64,000 nucleotides of DNA from assembly GCF_001613425.1 (NCBI RefSeq), contig NZ_BDCI01000002.1, forward strand, positions 1 to 64,000, written 5' to 3'. The notes below the pieces were generated by a model. The model worked only from the letters and a program-made list of their open reading frames with translations, did not search any database and had not been told where the DNA came from. The translations under genes were made by a program, and so were the position numbers. This document shows positions 26,982-35,952 of this stretch, one piece after another (within the stretch, counting starts at the first letter, position 1; the number at the start of each line of letters is the position of its first letter). This DNA is from Nocardia vulneris. GTDB taxonomy: Bacteria; Actinomycetota; Actinomycetes; Mycobacteriales; Mycobacteriaceae.

Positions 26982-28246
26982 TGATGATTGAGCAGGCGCA
27001 GCGGCAGGCGGAGGTACGCGCCCTCGCCAGATTGGCGGGCGACGAGCTCGGTGGCGCGGTGGACGGGATCGCGGCGGTGCATCGGGCGATCGCGGGCCGG
27101 GTGTTCGCGGCCGTGCGGTTGGGAGTTGGTCCGGCTGCGACGCCGGTCGAGGTGGTGCACGACGCGATCGCCGACGGGGTGTACCGGATCGTGAGCGAGT
27201 CGGCCGTGGCGGTGGGCAAGCTGGCCGAGCGGACCGCGGATCTGCCCGGCGCGCAGCCGCCTTCGCGCACGGTGTTCGGAGCCGGGTTCCTCGGCGCGCT
27301 CCAGGGTTTCATCGGCGACGATCTGGAGCAGGCGCGGCCGATCCTCGCCGGGCCGATGACGTTGCGGGTGGACGGGGAGCCGGTCGCGCCCGAGCAGATC
27401 GGGCAGTACGTGGCGGAGCCGAGTTCGAGTGTGGTGGTGTTTCTGCACGGGCTGGTGGAGACCGAGCATGCCTGGCGGCTGGGTGGACGGACGAGCTATG
27501 CGGAGGGGCTCGAGCAGGACCTCGGCTACAGCACGCTGCAGATCCGCTACAACAGCGGCCTGCACATCTCGGAGAACGCCCACCAGTTGAGCGAGCTGTT
27601 GCAGCGAGTGGTGGAGCACTGGCCCGTGGAGGTCGAGCAGCTGTCGCTGGTCGGTCATTCGATGGGCGGGTTGATCGCGCGTGGGGCTTGTTTCGAGGCG
27701 AGCGAGTCCGGGTCGGCGTGGGTGCGCCGGGTGCGGCATCTCGTCTGTCTCGGTTCGCCGCATCTGGGTGCGCCGCTGGAGCAGCTCGTGCATTTCGCGT
27801 CCGCGGCGTTGGTTCGGGTGCCGGAGACGCGCCCGTTCGGCCGGTTGCTGCGGCGGCGTAGCGCGGGGATCCGCGATCTGCGGCAGGGTTCGCTGGTCGA
27901 TGAAGATTGGCGCGATATCGACACGGATACGCTGCGGCGCAGGGTCATTCGTGAGGTCCCGCTCTTGGACGGGGTGGCGCACTATTTCGTGACCGCGTGC
28001 GTCACGCGCAGTCCCCGCCATCCGCTCGGGCGGATCATCGGTGACGGTCTGGTGCTCACCACCAGCGCGTCGGGCCGGAACCGGGCTCGCCGCATCGGCT
28101 TCGACGACGCCAACGGGCTGCACGTCCCCGCCGCCAACCACTTCACCCTTCTCAACCACTACGCGGTCTACGAGAGCCTGGTGCGCTGGTTGAGTACCGC
28201 GCCGGAGCGGGCCGTCGAGGAGGCGAGCGCGGTCACCGAGTCGTGA
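26981..28246 (+). CDS. Alpha/beta hydrolase (PGAP1-like esterase/lipase)
   Basis: A 421-residue hydrolase. Residues about 1-145 are a helical extension; the alpha/beta fold follows with FLHGLVETEHAW (oxyanion, about 154-165), nucleophile Ser227 in LVGHSMGGL, GSPHLGAP, and a C-terminal NHFTLLNH His. The lid and G-H-S-M-G-G pattern match PGAP1/lipase-like proteins common in actinobacteria. ATG 26981 directly follows an operator-like repeat. It has no signal peptide. It probably hydrolyses a lipid ester; substrate unknown. Confidence 0.82.
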   Translation: MMIEQAQRQAEVRALARLAGDELGGAVDGIAAVHRAIAGRVFAAVRLGVGPAATPVEVVHDAIADGVYRIVSESAVAVGKLAERTADLPGAQPPSRTVFGAGFLGALQGFIGDDLEQARPILAGPMTLRVDGEPVAPEQIGQYVAEPSSSVVVFLHGLVETEHAWRLGGRTSYAEGLEQDLGYSTLQIRYNSGLHISENAHQLSELLQRVVEHWPVEVEQLSLVGHSMGGLIARGACFEASESGSAWVRRVRHLVCLGSPHLGAPLEQLVHFASAALVRVPETRPFGRLLRRRSAGIRDLRQGSLVDEDWRDIDTDTLRRRVIREVPLLDGVAHYFVTACVTRSPRHPLGRIIGDGLVLTTSASGRNRARRIGFDDANGLHVPAANHFTLLNHYAVYESLVRWLSTAPERAVEEASAVTES

Positions 28247-28442
28247 CAGGTACTGCTGTCCGCGCCGCGCACATCGCCGCGTGGCCGCGATTCGGATGAT
28301 CAGCGGCAGGTAGCCGCACCGCGGTGCGCCACTGCTGGCTGCCCGCGACGCAGCCGACCCCGTCGGTGCGAGCCCGCTGCGATCTGATCTGCACGACGCG
28401 CAAACGTGCACGACGCGCAGATCGCCGCCGGACCCGCGTTGT

Positions 28443-29534
28443 CTACAGCAGGTGTTCGGGGTCGGAGTCGGCTTCGATGCGGACGTCGGCGGTGAAGAGG
28501 GCTTCGACGTCGTCGTCATCGGTGTGGGCGGCGTAGAGCAGCAGGCAGCCGCGGATGCCGTCGAGCAGGTCTTCGAGCAGGTCGAGGGCGGGGCGGGCGG
28601 GGTCGAGCCGGCTGATCCGGAAGCTCGCGAGCATGGCTTCGCGGGTTTCGGCGTCGACCTCGAAGGTGCGGGCCTGTTCCTCGATTTCGGCGACGCGGCC
28701 GACCACGGCCCACGGGGCGGGCACCCGGCCTTCGTGCACGGCCATGGCTTCGGCGATCAGGTCGACGACGACCTCGGTGGGACTCTCCCCCGCGTCGAGG
28801 CGTTCGAGCACCAGGGTGGGGGTCTCGACCTGCAGGGCTTCGATGTCGTCGGCTTCCACGACGACGTCGGTGGCGGGCACGCCGGCCATCTCGCCGGCGA
28901 CTTCGGCGGCGGCGAGCAGCCAGTGTGCGGCGGCCACGGCGGCGGAGGCGGGGTCGAGTTCGGTGAACAGTTCGATGGAGCCGAGCGGGTCGGCGCGCAG
29001 CAGGTCGTCGGCGGCTTGTACCTGGGCCGGGGAGACGTCGGGGCGGGACAGTTCGACGGCTTGGCGGGCGCGGGCGGACAGGTCGCCGCGTTCGGCGGAT
29101 TCGATGGCCGCTTGTTCGGCGCTCACCTCGGCGATGATGGTGTCGCGCAGGACGGGGTCGTCGATGTCGTGCAGGGTGCGTCCGACGCGGTGCGCGGATT
29201 CGACGACACCGCTGTAGGAGACGACGAGTCCTTCTTCGGAGGGCAGGTTGGGGGTGCGCAGGCCGGCTTCGACCTCTTTGAAGTTGCGGCGTTCCTCGGC
29301 GCGACGCCAGGCTTCGCTGTTGGGGATGTCGGGATCGCCCGCGGCGCTGGCCGGGTGGGTGTAGGTGCGCCAGTGGAACCGGGACAGCGTGGTCAGGTTC
29401 GACGCCAGATTGGTTGCCTGATCGTGGGTCACCTGGTTGGACAGCACGGCTACCGTCTGCGCGAGATCGCCGCGTCCGGTCGCCCAGGTGGCGACTAGTA
29501 CGTTGCGGTCGGCGTCGAATGCGTATCGGGTCAC
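28443..29534 (-). CDS. Conserved actinobacterial protein of unknown function
   Basis: A 363-residue acidic, largely helical protein without signal or membrane segments. GTG 29534 (VTRYAFDADRNVLVATW) is chosen because the upstream part of the open frame overlaps the promoter region and the start of the divergent gene, and has no protein-like character. Regular Glu/Asp/Ala composition and several repeated DVVVEAD/EVVVDLI-like stretches suggest a cytosolic helical repeat fold. It is divergent from a PNPOx/DUF2470 gene by about 145 bases. I do not recognise the family. Confidence 0.65.
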   Translation of the reverse strand: MTRYAFDADRNVLVATWATGRGDLAQTVAVLSNQVTHDQATNLASNLTTLSRFHWRTYTHPASAAGDPDIPNSEAWRRAEERRNFKEVEAGLRTPNLPSEEGLVVSYSGVVESAHRVGRTLHDIDDPVLRDTIIAEVSAEQAAIESAERGDLSARARQAVELSRPDVSPAQVQAADDLLRADPLGSIELFTELDPASAAVAAAHWLLAAAEVAGEMAGVPATDVVVEADDIEALQVETPTLVLERLDAGESPTEVVVDLIAEAMAVHEGRVPAPWAVVGRVAEIEEQARTFEVDAETREAMLASFRISRLDPARPALDLLEDLLDGIRGCLLLYAAHTDDDDVEALFTADVRIEADSDPEHLL

Positions 29535-29679
29535 CCGGCAAGTCTGGTCTATTCGCGCGCGATCCGCGCGCCCAATCCCGTGCATCGACTCCGCCGCGCA
29601 GGGCGATTCGACGTGGCACGCTGAAAGATGGCAGCTCGGAGACAGACCCGGCGTCCGCGTGTCGGGCGGGCAGGAGAGG

Positions 29680-30498
29680 ATGAACGGCATGACTCTCGAC
29701 CATGGTGACCCCGGCGACGCGCCGTCGATTCCGCAGCCCACGGGCCCGGTGGTGAACTCGGCTCGGCCTTCGGCCGCGGAGGAGGCGAGAACGGTTGCCG
29801 CCGCGACGAATACCGCGACGCTGGCCAGTCTCAGCGAGGACGGCACACCGTGGGCGTCGTTCGTGACGTATGGGCTGCTGGACGGGCAGCCGGTGCTGTG
29901 TGTGTCCCGGTTGGCCGAGCACGGCCGGAATCTGGCGGCCGACGCGCGGGCCAGTGTGGCGATCGTGGCGCCGGATATGCCCGCGGATCCGTTGGCGGGG
30001 ACCAGGATCACGCTCGCGGGTGTGGTGGAGCAGCCGGTGGGTGCGGAGGCCGAGGCGGCGCGGGCGGCACATCTGGCGGCGGTGCCCGCGGCGAAGCACT
30101 ACATCGATTACAGCGATTTCTCGGTGTGGGTGTTGCGGGTGCGGCGGGTCCGCTGGGTCGGCGGGTACGGACGGATGGATTCGGCGAGTGCGGAACAGTA
30201 CGCGGCGACATCGGCGGATCCGATCGTGCCGGTGGCGGCGGGGGCGATCGCGCATCTGAACGACGATCATGCTCCGGCACTGCTGGCGATGGCGCAGGCG
30301 CTCGGCGGGTATCCGGATGCGACGGAGGCGAGCTGTGAGCGCGCGGACCGGTATGGGCTGGATCTACGGGTGGTGACGCCGCGCGGGGTGGCGCGGACCC
30401 GGGTGGGCTATGCCGAGCCGATCGGTTCGATCGACGAGTTGCGCGCGGCGACAGTCGAATTGGCGCGGCGCTCGCGTGGTATGAATCAGACTTCGTAG
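29680..30498 (+). CDS. PNPOx split-barrel / DUF2470 (HugZ-like) protein
   Basis: A 272-residue two-domain protein. The N-terminal split barrel (about 30-165; TATLASLSEDGTPWASFVTY) is of the pyridoxamine-phosphate-oxidase-like fold; the C-terminal DUF2470 domain (about 190-265; AIAHLNDDHAPALLAMAQ) carries HLNDDH, which in HugZ-type proteins is linked to heme binding. Members bind or degrade heme. ATG 29680 follows GGAGAGG closely; ATG 29689 has better spacing. Its last 13 bases overlap the convergent VOC gene. A heme-type importer is encoded at 44-48 kb, but not next to it. Confidence 0.78.
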   Translation: MNGMTLDHGDPGDAPSIPQPTGPVVNSARPSAAEEARTVAAATNTATLASLSEDGTPWASFVTYGLLDGQPVLCVSRLAEHGRNLAADARASVAIVAPDMPADPLAGTRITLAGVVEQPVGAEAEAARAAHLAAVPAAKHYIDYSDFSVWVLRVRRVRWVGGYGRMDSASAEQYAATSADPIVPVAAGAIAHLNDDHAPALLAMAQALGGYPDATEASCERADRYGLDLRVVTPRGVARTRVGYAEPIGSIDELRAATVELARRSRGMNQTS

Positions 30499-30872
30499 AG
30501 TTCGAGCGGCAGGTCGTCGGGGTCGAAGAAGAACGCCATCCGTTTTCCGGTGACCTCGTCGACGCGCAGTTCTTCGGTGCGTACACCTTTGGCGGCGAGC
30601 CGGTCCAGGGTGGCGGCGACGTCGCGGACCGCGAACGCGAGGTGGCGCAGCCCCGCGGCCTCGGGCCAACTCGCGCGGTTCGGCGGTTCGGGGAAGGAGA
30701 ACAGTTCGATCCTGCTACCGCCGGGGATGGCGAGGTCGAGTTTGTAGGAGCGGCGTTCGGCCCGGTACTGCTCGGCGATCACGGCGAGCCCGAGTGTCTC
30801 GGTGTAGAACCGCTTGGAGCGGACATAGTCGGACGCGATGATCGCCACGTGGTGAATGCCTAGGAGTTCCAC
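30486..30872 (-). CDS. VOC family protein (glyoxalase I-like)
   Basis: A 128-residue single-module VOC protein of the YaeR/GloA2 group. His8 (GIHHVAI), Glu near 56 (RIELFSFPE), His near 77 (LRHLAFAV) and Glu near 126 (LELYEV) fit a complete metal-binding set. These enzymes handle small dicarbonyls or epimerise; the exact reaction is unknown. It overlaps the convergent DUF2470 gene by 13 bases. Confidence 0.82.
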   Translation of the reverse strand: MELLGIHHVAIIASDYVRSKRFYTETLGLAVIAEQYRAERRSYKLDLAIPGGSRIELFSFPEPPNRASWPEAAGLRHLAFAVRDVAATLDRLAAKGVRTEELRVDEVTGKRMAFFFDPDDLPLELYEV

Positions 30873-30935
30873 TCCGCGACCGTATCTCAGGGGTGCGGTC
30901 GTTCCCGGTAGGCCCCTGTTCGGGTCGCGGGTGGA

Positions 30936-31463
30936 TCACATCGGGTGCCGCCACGGCCGCGTCGCGGCGATCAGGAATCCCGATGCGGCGGCGAGCGCGG
31001 TCACCACGCGGGCGTGGTTCCACCAGACCCATTGCGTGTACAGCTCGTCCCATCGGGTCGCCGCGCCGGGATCGGCGGGGTCGAGCGCATCCACCGACGC
31101 GCTGACGGGCACGTTGCCCGCTCCGGTGAGCACGACCGTGGCGAACAGGAAGGTGACGGCGGCGGCGAGCATCCACGGTGCCGCAGGGGTACGCCACCGC
31201 AGGACCGCGCGCACGATCAGGACGAGGCACAGCGCGGTGGTGCCGTACATGGCCAGCATCAGCGGCGGTGTGACGGCGGTTCGGTCAAGGGCCTGCATGG
31301 CGGTGATCCCTTGGGCCGGGGGCAGCTCGCGCAGGCCGGGCATGACGACGAAGGAGAAGTCGAAGAACACGCCGCCGTTGACGGCCGTGGCCAGTGCTGC
31401 CGCCCATGTCAGCCACCGGTCCGGGCCGTGCCGCTCCTGTGCTCCGGGGTTGTCTTTTCGCAT
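30936..31463 (-). CDS. DUF1772 membrane protein
   Basis: A 175-residue protein with four hydrophobic helices (about 20-40, 65-88, 98-118, 150-165). The GVFFDFSFVVMPGL start, central VLTGAGNVPV and WDELYTQWVWWNHAR pattern identify the DUF1772 (anthrone oxygenase-like) family. The N..N..L..W..(W)..W...H pattern is conserved. The role in bacteria is not established. It lies alone between a VOC gene and a TetR gene on the same strand. Confidence 0.75.
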   Translation of the reverse strand: MRKDNPGAQERHGPDRWLTWAAALATAVNGGVFFDFSFVVMPGLRELPPAQGITAMQALDRTAVTPPLMLAMYGTTALCLVLIVRAVLRWRTPAAPWMLAAAVTFLFATVVLTGAGNVPVSASVDALDPADPGAATRWDELYTQWVWWNHARVVTALAAASGFLIAATRPWRHPM

Positions 31464-31542
31464 GGTTCAACGACATCAGCCGGGCGCGCGAAGCACCATG
31501 CGCGAGACGCGCCGGTGCATGCGGGAGCGTCCAGTGCGGTGT

Positions 31543-32145
31543 TCACACGGTGAGCATGGCGACGATCATGGCGATGATTTCGGCGGCGTCGCCGGGCTGG
31601 GCTTTGCGGATGCCCGCTTCGAGGGTGCGTTCGTAGTCGGCGATGAGCGCGAACATGACGGTGGCCATGGTTTCCAGGCGTTGCCTGCGTTTGCGTGCGG
31701 CCAGGTGCGGCAGGGCGGCGGTGAGCCGGGTCGCGATGATCCGGACGGCGGCGCGGTCGGTGCCCGCCAGGCGGCGCGGATCGGCGATCACCGGGTGGGC
31801 GCGCACGACCTCCAGGAAGCGGCCGTAGTGGGTGACGCCGTCGGCGGCGCTGAGTTCGAGGATCGGTGCGGCGAGCATCGTGACGAGGGTGTCGAGATCG
31901 TGTGCGGTGCCTTCGGCCTCGTAGCGGGCGAGCAACTGCATGCGGCGGTCTTCGAGCCAGTTCATTCTGCGGTCGACGATGGCTTCGATCAGGCCGGTGC
32001 GGGAGTCGAAGTAGTAGTGCACGGCGGAGTTGTTGCGGTTGCCCGCGGCCGCGGCGATATCGCGCAGCGGGACGTCGACCCCGCGTTCGGCGATGAGCCG
32101 CTCCCCCGCGTCGAGCAGTGCCGCGCGCGAATCGGCGATGAACAT
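31543..32145 (-). CDS. TetR family transcriptional regulator
   Basis: A 200-residue TetR protein. The helix-turn-helix lies at about 22-52 (GVDVPLRDIAAAAGNRNNSA, then VHYYF). The C-terminal domain is of the common actinobacterial TetR_C type. It is divergent from the VOC / FAD dehydrogenase / F420 oxidoreductase operon starting 66 bases away, with palindromes between them, so it very likely represses that operon and itself. Confidence 0.87.
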   Translation of the reverse strand: MFIADSRAALLDAGERLIAERGVDVPLRDIAAAAGNRNNSAVHYYFDSRTGLIEAIVDRRMNWLEDRRMQLLARYEAEGTAHDLDTLVTMLAAPILELSAADGVTHYGRFLEVVRAHPVIADPRRLAGTDRAAVRIIATRLTAALPHLAARKRRQRLETMATVMFALIADYERTLEAGIRKAQPGDAAEIIAMIVAMLTV

Positions 32146-32157
32146 AGCGAGACTGTA

Positions 32158-32197
32158 CTAAACACTCACCTTGACTGAGTTAAGCACACGTGTTTAG
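32158..32197. promoter_or_regulatory. Nested operator palindromes between TetR and its operon
   Basis: CTTGACTGAGTTAAG (32170-32184) is a 15-base palindrome with one mismatch. Outside it, CTAAACAC (32158) and GTGTTTAG (32190) form an 8-bp inverted pair. Both lie in the 65-base divergent promoter region. Confidence 0.6.
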
Positions 32198-32210
32198 TTG
32201 AGGAGGTGGG

Positions 32211-32798
32211 TTGCGGGGTTCAGTGCCGAGCAGCGTCCGGCCGTGGGCCGACGTGTCCGGGTCCGATGCGGCGAGGCCGCGCGGCGGTCGGCCGGTGATC
32301 GCGCGCGGCCCGATCTTTCAGCTGGGCTGGGTGGTGCCGGATATCGTGGCAGCCCGACGGCAGTTCACCGAGCGGTACGGGGTGGCAGAATGGTTCTCGA
32401 TCCCGGACGTGCACTTCGGGCCGGAACTGTGTGAATTACGGGGCGCGCCGGCCGATTACACGATCTCGGTCGCGCTCGGGTACGCGGGTGGGCAGCAGCT
32501 GGAGTTGATCGAGCCGCGGGGTGGGGCGAGCTTGTACGCCGAGCACCTCGAGCGGGCCGGCGCGGGGTTGCATCATGTGGCGTGGGTGCCGGAGGACTAC
32601 GACGGCGCGCTGGAGGAAGCGCGGGCCACGGGCATCGAGATCGTCGCTCGCGGAAAATTCCAGGGTGTCGGAATGGAGTTCGCGTACCTCGACGGAGGAC
32701 CGCTCGGATCGCCTATCGAACTCATGCGTCTGTCCGGCGAGATGCGGGCGATGTTCGACGCACTGATCCCGGAAGGCTGCACCAACCCATGGCAGTAG
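32211..32798 (+). CDS. VOC family protein (glyoxalase-like), operon gene 1
   Basis: A 195-residue protein whose C-terminal 165 residues form a VOC/glyoxalase-like_2 fold (FQLGWVVPDI, LHHVAWVPED with His, and SPIELMRLSG with Glu). TTG 32211 is supported by the strong ribosome site GAGGAGGTG just upstream; GTG 32295 would give the bare domain. Its stop lies 10 bases inside the next gene, so they are coupled. In this catabolic context it may act as an isomerase, epimerase or ring-cleavage-type enzyme. Confidence 0.75.
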   Translation: MRGSVPSSVRPWADVSGSDAARPRGGRPVIARGPIFQLGWVVPDIVAARRQFTERYGVAEWFSIPDVHFGPELCELRGAPADYTISVALGYAGGQQLELIEPRGGASLYAEHLERAGAGLHHVAWVPEDYDGALEEARATGIEIVARGKFQGVGMEFAYLDGGPLGSPIELMRLSGEMRAMFDALIPEGCTNPWQ

Positions 32799-34237
32799 GA
32801 ACCGAACTCCCCGACGTGGCCGTCCCACCGGCGGACTGGGACGAGACCGCCGATGTGGTGGTCGTCGGTTTCGGCATCGCCGGTGCGTGCGCGGCGATCA
32901 GCGCGGCCGAGGCCGGTGCGCGGGTGCTGATCCTCGAACGCACCGGTGCCGCGGGCGGTGCCTCCGCGCTCGCGGCCGGGCACTTCTACCTCGGCGGCGG
33001 CACACCCGTGCAGCACGCCACCGATCACCAGGACAGCGTCGCCGCGATGCGCGACTATCTGGTCGCGGTCAGCCCCGACCCCGACCATCGCAAGATCGAG
33101 GCCTACTGCGCGGGCAGCGTCGCGCATTTCGCGTGGCTGGAAGCGCAAGGGCTGGGCTTCGAGCGTTCGTACTACTCGGGCAAGGCCGTGGTGCAGCCCG
33201 GCACCGAAGGTCTGATGTGGACGGGCAACGAGAACGTCGCGCCGCACCGAGACCAGATCGCCCCCGCACCGCGCGGGCACAAGGTGAACGTGCCCGCCGA
33301 ACGCGGTGGCGCCGAGATCATGCGGGTGCTCACCGCGCGGGTGCACGCGCTCGGCATCCGGGTGCGCTACGAGACGCGAGTCGATCAGTTGGTGCTCGAC
33401 GGCAACCGGGTCGTCGGCGTGCGCTGGCCCGATGGTGCCGCGACGGGTGCGGTGGTGCTCGCCGCGGGCGGGTTCGTCGCCAACCCCGGCATGCTCGCCG
33501 CCTTCACCCCGCTCGCACGGCATTTCCTGCCGTTGGGGGTGCCCACCGACGACGGGCTCGGCATCCGGCTCGGCCAGTCCGCGGGCGCGGCGACCGCGCA
33601 CATGCACGGCGCGTTCCTCACCGCCTCGTTCTATCCGCCCGCGCAACTGCTGCACGGGATCATCGTGAACAAGGCGGGCCGCCGGTTCGTCGCCGAGGAC
33701 TCCTACCACGGGCGCACCGCGGGCGCGGTTGTCGCGCAACCGGATTCGACCGCGTACCTGATCGTGGACAGCAAACACCTGGTGTGGCCGGAACTGCCGA
33801 TGGCGAAGTTCGTCGACGGGTGGGACACGGTCGCGAAAATGGAGGCGGCGCTGGACATGCCCGTCGGGGCGCTGCAGGAGACGCTCGCGAACTACAACGT
33901 CGCCGCGGCCGACGAGCACGACCCCGAATTCGACAAGCATCCGGACTGGGTGACGCCGCTGACCGAAGGACCCTGGGGCGCCTTCGATCTGACGCCCGGT
34001 ATCGCGACCTACGTCGGGTTCACCCTGGGCGGACTGCGCACCTCCGTCGACGGACAGGTGCTGCGGGCCGACGACTCACCGATCGGGGGGCTGTACGCCG
34101 CCGGGGCCTGCGCGTCCAACCTGGCGCAGGACTGCGACGGCTATTCGAGTGGAACCTGTCTCGGGGAGGGCTCGTTCTTCGGGCGCCGCGCCGGGGCGCA
34201 CGCGGCGCTGCACTCGCGGCGCCAGGAAGGCGACTGA
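32789..34237 (+). CDS. FAD-dependent dehydrogenase (KstD/fumarate reductase-like), operon gene 2
   Basis: A 482-residue flavoprotein of the FAD-binding-2 family, which includes 3-ketosteroid delta1-dehydrogenases and fumarate-reductase-like enzymes. The dinucleotide motif is DVVVVGFGIAGACAA (about 22-36); the C-terminal GGLYAAGACASNLAQDCDGY region closes the FAD site. It is shorter than true KstD (about 510-570), so an unsaturated-ring dehydrogenase of another substrate is possible. ATG 32789 overlaps the end of the VOC gene by 10 bases. Confidence 0.78.
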   Translation: MAVGTELPDVAVPPADWDETADVVVVGFGIAGACAAISAAEAGARVLILERTGAAGGASALAAGHFYLGGGTPVQHATDHQDSVAAMRDYLVAVSPDPDHRKIEAYCAGSVAHFAWLEAQGLGFERSYYSGKAVVQPGTEGLMWTGNENVAPHRDQIAPAPRGHKVNVPAERGGAEIMRVLTARVHALGIRVRYETRVDQLVLDGNRVVGVRWPDGAATGAVVLAAGGFVANPGMLAAFTPLARHFLPLGVPTDDGLGIRLGQSAGAATAHMHGAFLTASFYPPAQLLHGIIVNKAGRRFVAEDSYHGRTAGAVVAQPDSTAYLIVDSKHLVWPELPMAKFVDGWDTVAKMEAALDMPVGALQETLANYNVAAADEHDPEFDKHPDWVTPLTEGPWGAFDLTPGIATYVGFTLGGLRTSVDGQVLRADDSPIGGLYAAGACASNLAQDCDGYSSGTCLGEGSFFGRRAGAHAALHSRRQEGD

Positions 34238-34238
34238 T

Positions 34239-35114
34239 ATGCGCTTCACCTATGCCGAGACGATGACCGACCCGGCCTACTACGTCCCACTGGCCCGCGC
34301 CGCCGAGGCGGCCGGGTACACGTCGATGGCGGTCGCGGACAGCATCGCCTACCCACGCGACTCCGACGCCAAGTACCCCTACACACCGGACGGGAATCGA
34401 GAGTTCCTGGAGGACAAACCGTTCATCGAGGCGTTCGTGCTCAGCGCGGCGATGGCGGCCGCGACCACCACGCTGCGGTTCACGCCGTTCGTGCTGAAGC
34501 TGCCGATCCGGCCGCCGGTACTGGTCGCCAAGCAGACCGCGTCGATCGCGGCGTTGAGCGGCAACCGGTTCGGGCTCGGCGTCGGGATCAGCCCGTGGCC
34601 CGACGATTTCGAGATCATGGACGTGCCGTTCGAGAAGCGTGGCGCGCGGATGGACGAGTGCATCGACATCGTGCGCGGGCTCACCGCGGGCGGCTACTTC
34701 GAATTCCACGGCGAGTTCTACGACATCCCGCCGATCAAGATCAGTCCGGTGCCCACCGAACCCGTCCCGATCCTCATCGGCGGGCACAGCAAACCCGCAC
34801 TGCGGCGGGCCGCGCAACGCGGCGACGGCTGGATGCACGCCGGCGGCGACGGCGACGAACTCGACCGTCTCCTGGTCGAATTGGACGCGCTACGGGCCGA
34901 ATACGGCACCCGCAAAGACTTCGAGATCCACGTCATCTCCCTCGACGGCTTCACCGTCGACGGCATCAAACGACTCGAGGACAAAGGCGTCACCGACGTC
35001 ATCGTCGGTTTCCGCCTCCCCTACACCCTCGACCAAGACACCGAACCCCTCGACACCAAGATCACCAACCTCTCCCGCTTCGCCGAGCACGTGATCGCCA
35101 AGGTCAACGGGTAA
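34239..35114 (+). CDS. F420-dependent LLM-class oxidoreductase, operon gene 3
   Basis: A 291-residue luciferase-like TIM barrel. The start (MRFTYAETMTDPAYYVPLAR) and LRFTPFVLKLPIRPPVLVAK, NRFGLGVGISPWPDDF and PVPILIGGHSKPALRRAAQR-type segments are typical of F420-dependent hydride-transfer enzymes of Mycobacteriales. ATG 34239 follows GGAAGG by 8 bases and starts directly after the previous stop. With the FAD dehydrogenase it suggests stepwise redox modification of a polycyclic or alicyclic compound. Confidence 0.83.
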   Translation: MRFTYAETMTDPAYYVPLARAAEAAGYTSMAVADSIAYPRDSDAKYPYTPDGNREFLEDKPFIEAFVLSAAMAAATTTLRFTPFVLKLPIRPPVLVAKQTASIAALSGNRFGLGVGISPWPDDFEIMDVPFEKRGARMDECIDIVRGLTAGGYFEFHGEFYDIPPIKISPVPTEPVPILIGGHSKPALRRAAQRGDGWMHAGGDGDELDRLLVELDALRAEYGTRKDFEIHVISLDGFTVDGIKRLEDKGVTDVIVGFRLPYTLDQDTEPLDTKITNLSRFAEHVIAKVNG

Positions 35115-35416
35115 CCCGACGCCGCCCGCCGATCTTCGGGTCGGGGGCGGCTACTGGATCACGCTCGGCGGTCGTGCGGGCACGAGTCGACGAATCCCGG
35201 GGTGTCGTGCACCAGCCGGGCGTAGGCGACCCGGGCGCGCTCGGCGAGTCCGGACTCGCACCACCGATGGACGCAGTGCCCGATCGTGCGCGGTGCGCCG
35301 GCCGGCTCTCCGCGCTCAACGAACCTCGGTATCAACCGCGAAAGGTCATCGCGGGGCAGGCACATTGCTCAACGCTCACGTCACGCACACTGCCGCCGGA
35401 TCGTTGCACAGCCCGA
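35115..35416. other. Intergenic region between convergent genes
   Basis: About 300 bases with no gene or clear hairpin. Confidence 0.45.
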
Positions 35417-35725
35417 TCAGAACAGCTCGACTTCCCACGACTCGAGGTCTGCTTCTCCAGGCGGGAGCTCCCCCGTGCAGTACCTATAGAGCCACACTGC
35501 GGCACGGCGTTCCGCGTACTTCTCGTTGACGGGTTCGCCTTCGTCGTCGAGCTCGAGCACGTTGGCGAAGATGGCGAAGCAGGTCTCCATCTGCGAGGGC
35601 GAATCCTTCAGCTCGTCCCAATAGTTGATCCCGGCGAGCATCGGATGACCGACCGACCCACGGGCCACCCATCCGGCGAAACGACGAATCGCTCCGGATG
35701 CGCCATTGCTGAGGCGAGTTGACAT
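35417..35725 (-). CDS. Small conserved-type hypothetical protein
   Basis: A 102-residue cytosolic protein, starting at ATG 35725 (MSTRLSNGASG). It is helical and acidic toward the C-terminus, with the pattern RRFAGWVARGSVGHPMLAG, then FAIFANVLELDDEG and RRAAVWLYRYC. This has the look of a conserved small family, but I cannot name it with confidence. It sits between the F420 operon and repeat copy 5. Confidence 0.6.
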   Translation of the reverse strand: MSTRLSNGASGAIRRFAGWVARGSVGHPMLAGINYWDELKDSPSQMETCFAIFANVLELDDEGEPVNEKYAERRAAVWLYRYCTGELPPGEADLESWEVELF

Positions 35726-35840
35726 GCGCGGGAAAGTATCACCTCCCCGTCGCCACAAGCATCCGAATATCTCGGCAGCACTGGGCGTGCACAGCGCCGA
35801 GTGCGGCCGAAGGCGCGCTGCGCGGGTGCCAGCGGATTGT

Positions 35841-35919
35841 TGGTCGGTTGATCACCAGGTAATGGTGGCGGGGGGCTCTCGCACGATGCCGCCACCATTA
35901 CCTGGTGATCGCGTGACCA
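35841..35919 (-). repeat. 79-bp palindromic repeat, copy 5
   Basis: Exactly 79 bases, TGGTCGGTT at left and GCGTGACCA at right. All 22 arm positions pair (GATCACCAGGTAATGGTGG then CGG). The loop is reversed (complement catcgtgcgagagcccc) with two loop changes. Confidence 0.92.
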
Positions 35920-35952
35920 GGTTGTGCGCGGCGTGTCGGCGCGGCGTGTCGG

